NCBI GenBank assembly: GCA_902803245.1
Contig: CADCPJ010000289.1
Location: forward strand, 1 to 5,484
DNA length: 5,484 bases
Direction: 5' to 3'
Source of the DNA: an uncultured Lachnospiraceae bacterium
Lineage (GTDB): Bacteria > Bacillota > Clostridia > Lachnospirales > Lachnospiraceae
This document shows, in pieces, positions 4,324 through 5,484 of the stretch (positions within the stretch are counted from its first letter, which is position 1; the number at the start of each line of letters is the position of its first letter). The notes under the pieces are model-generated. The model ran no database searches, had not been told where the DNA came from, and worked only from the letters and a program-made list of their open reading frames with translations. A program made the position numbers and the translations under genes.

Positions 4324-5484
4324 CTCCTCTTACTTCGTAGTTCGGGAACTCTCCCCAGGAGGCGCAGGCCGGCGACAGGAGCACGGCGTCGCCGCTCGAC
4401 GCTTCTTTCCTGCAGGAATCCATGGCTTCCGTCATTGTGTCGACCACGACGATGTCTTCCTCGGGGAATCCCTGGGAGAGAGCGGCGTCGCGAATGTCCC
4501 ACCGCGTCTTCCCTTCGAGCACCAGCTTCTTCACGCGGCCGCCAAACGACCGGATCCATTCGGTGTAATCCGACCCCTTGTCGTAGCCGCCTGCGATGAG
4601 GAATGTCGGCCTCTGCATCGCAAGAATTCCCTTGATCGCGGCATCCGGATTGGTTCCCTTGGAGTCATTGTACCAGATCACGCCGTTCTTTTCCGCAACA
4701 TATTCGATTCTGTGGGCGACCGGCTTGAAGTGCTCCGCCACGTCCCTGATCACGGAGAGGGGCACTCCCGCGGCGTAAGCCATCGCTATGGCCGCCATGA
4801 CATTTTCATGGTTGTGCGTCCCGATGAGGAGGAGCTTCTCCGTGTCCAGCACGTCCGTCTCCTCTCCGCCCGTTCTCAATATGATATGGGTCCCGCGCAG
4901 GAAGATTCCCTCACCCAGCTCACGCTTCGAAGAGAAATAGAACACGCCTGCCGGGCAGGACGTCTCACCGAAGGAGCGGAGCACCTCATCCTCATAGTTG
5001 AGGACGCAGGTGTCGCCCTTGTCCTGATTTCTCGTGATCTCTTCCTTCACGCGGATGTACTCCTCCATCGTGTGATGGCGGTTCAGGTGGTCTTCGGTGA
5101 TATTAAGGATCGCGGAGACTGCGGGACGGAACTGATCGATGGTCTCCAGCTGAAAGCTCGAGATCTCGGCAACAACGGTCGAGTTGTCCGTCGTCTTTAA
5201 GGCCGCGCCGGTGTATGCGTTTCCGATATTGCCGACGACAAATACTTCCGGACAGGCCGCCGCCATGATCGCCCCGACGAGGGAAGTCGTCGTGGTCTTT
5301 CCGTTCGTCCCGGTGATGGCAAGGACGCGGCCGCGCCCCGTGCGGTACGCAAGCTCCACTTCGCCCCACAGCGGGATCCCCATTGCCTTAAGTCTCAGAA
5401 CCCTCGGCAGGTCACAGGGCACTCCGGGAGACAGAACCGCGAGGTTCAGATTCTCCATGACCTCCTCCGGAAGTTCCCCGCAGA
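4289..5484 (-). CDS. murD: UDP-N-acetylmuramoyl-L-alanine--D-glutamate ligase (MurD), N-terminus outside the window
   Basis: MurD uses ATP to add D-glutamate to UDP-MurNAc-L-Ala in the cytoplasm, the second amino-acid step of peptidoglycan precursor synthesis. The frame stays open to the window edge; 397 residues are present, and about 55-60 N-terminal residues (the first half of the UDP-binding domain) lie beyond it. The ATG at 5456-5458 is internal: the upstream residues CGELPEEV continue the domain, leading to the family motif LAVLSPGVP. Motifs in fragment order: ATP P-loop GTNGKTT (58-64); [10 protein letters not shown]; the ISSFQLE strand; [10 protein letters not shown], ending in the conserved His; the YIRVKEE lysine that is carbamylated in this family; [34 protein letters not shown]; and the C-terminal [23 protein letters not shown]. 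All catalytic motifs visible are intact. The stop lies inside divIB. In most Firmicutes ftsW/spoVE and murG follow murD; here divIB follows directly. Confidence 0.97.
   Translation of the reverse strand, partial: [397 protein letters not shown]

Noticed and set aside
3941..5200. Long plus-strand open frame (419 codons) opposite murD and divIB
   Set aside because: It lies antisense to two clear conserved genes, spans their junction, resembles no family, and is what a GC-rich coding strand yields by chance on its complement.
1..5484. A novel defence, mobile or biosynthetic system
   Set aside because: Every long minus-strand frame is a recognised housekeeping gene, gaps are short, and there are no repeats, integrase or transposase traces, tRNA or CRISPR units.

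Overview
All seven genes in this window lie on the minus strand. Read in transcription order (right to left) they are murD (5' end outside the window), divIB/ftsQ, ftsZ, nrdR, pyrH, frr and dxr (3' end outside the window). The protein sequences resemble those of low-GC-type Gram-positive Clostridia. The closest match I can recognise is Lachnospiraceae, on three grounds: the wording of the UMP kinase core, the FtsZ N-terminus that begins MLEI, and a division operon with no ftsA beside ftsZ. The DNA itself is rather GC-rich for that group, so a GC-rich Lachnospiraceae or related gut or rumen clostridium is my best guess (inference, no search was run).

Right part (about 2215-5484): a compact piece of the division and cell-wall (dcw) cluster. 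MurD adds D-glutamate to the peptidoglycan precursor. DivIB is the membrane-anchored divisome scaffold, and its start lies inside the end of murD. FtsZ forms the division ring. A 166-nt gap before ftsZ holds a good sigma-A-type promoter (TTGATT, 17-bp spacer, TATGAT), a leader of about 120 nt and a stem-loop. FtsZ starts at a GTG with its own ribosome binding site. Its stop codon overlaps by one base the start of nrdR, the ATP-cone/zinc-ribbon repressor of ribonucleotide reductase genes. A strong intrinsic terminator follows nrdR at about 1716-1750.

Left part (1-1715): a second transcription unit, pyrH (UMP kinase), frr (ribosome recycling factor) and dxr (first committed step of the MEP isoprenoid pathway). 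It probably starts at an extended -10 promoter just after the terminator. frr and dxr overlap by four bases (TTGA), with a TTG start for dxr.

The window is core housekeeping DNA. I see no mobile element, CRISPR array, RNA gene or defence system. The points of interest are in gene order and control regions: three junctions where genes usual in Firmicutes are missing (ftsW/murG, the spoIIGA-sigE-sigG group, uppS-cdsA), a palindrome over the ftsZ promoter -10 that includes a NrdR-box-like half, and a hairpin in the ftsZ leader. No gap without a gene exceeds 300 bases.
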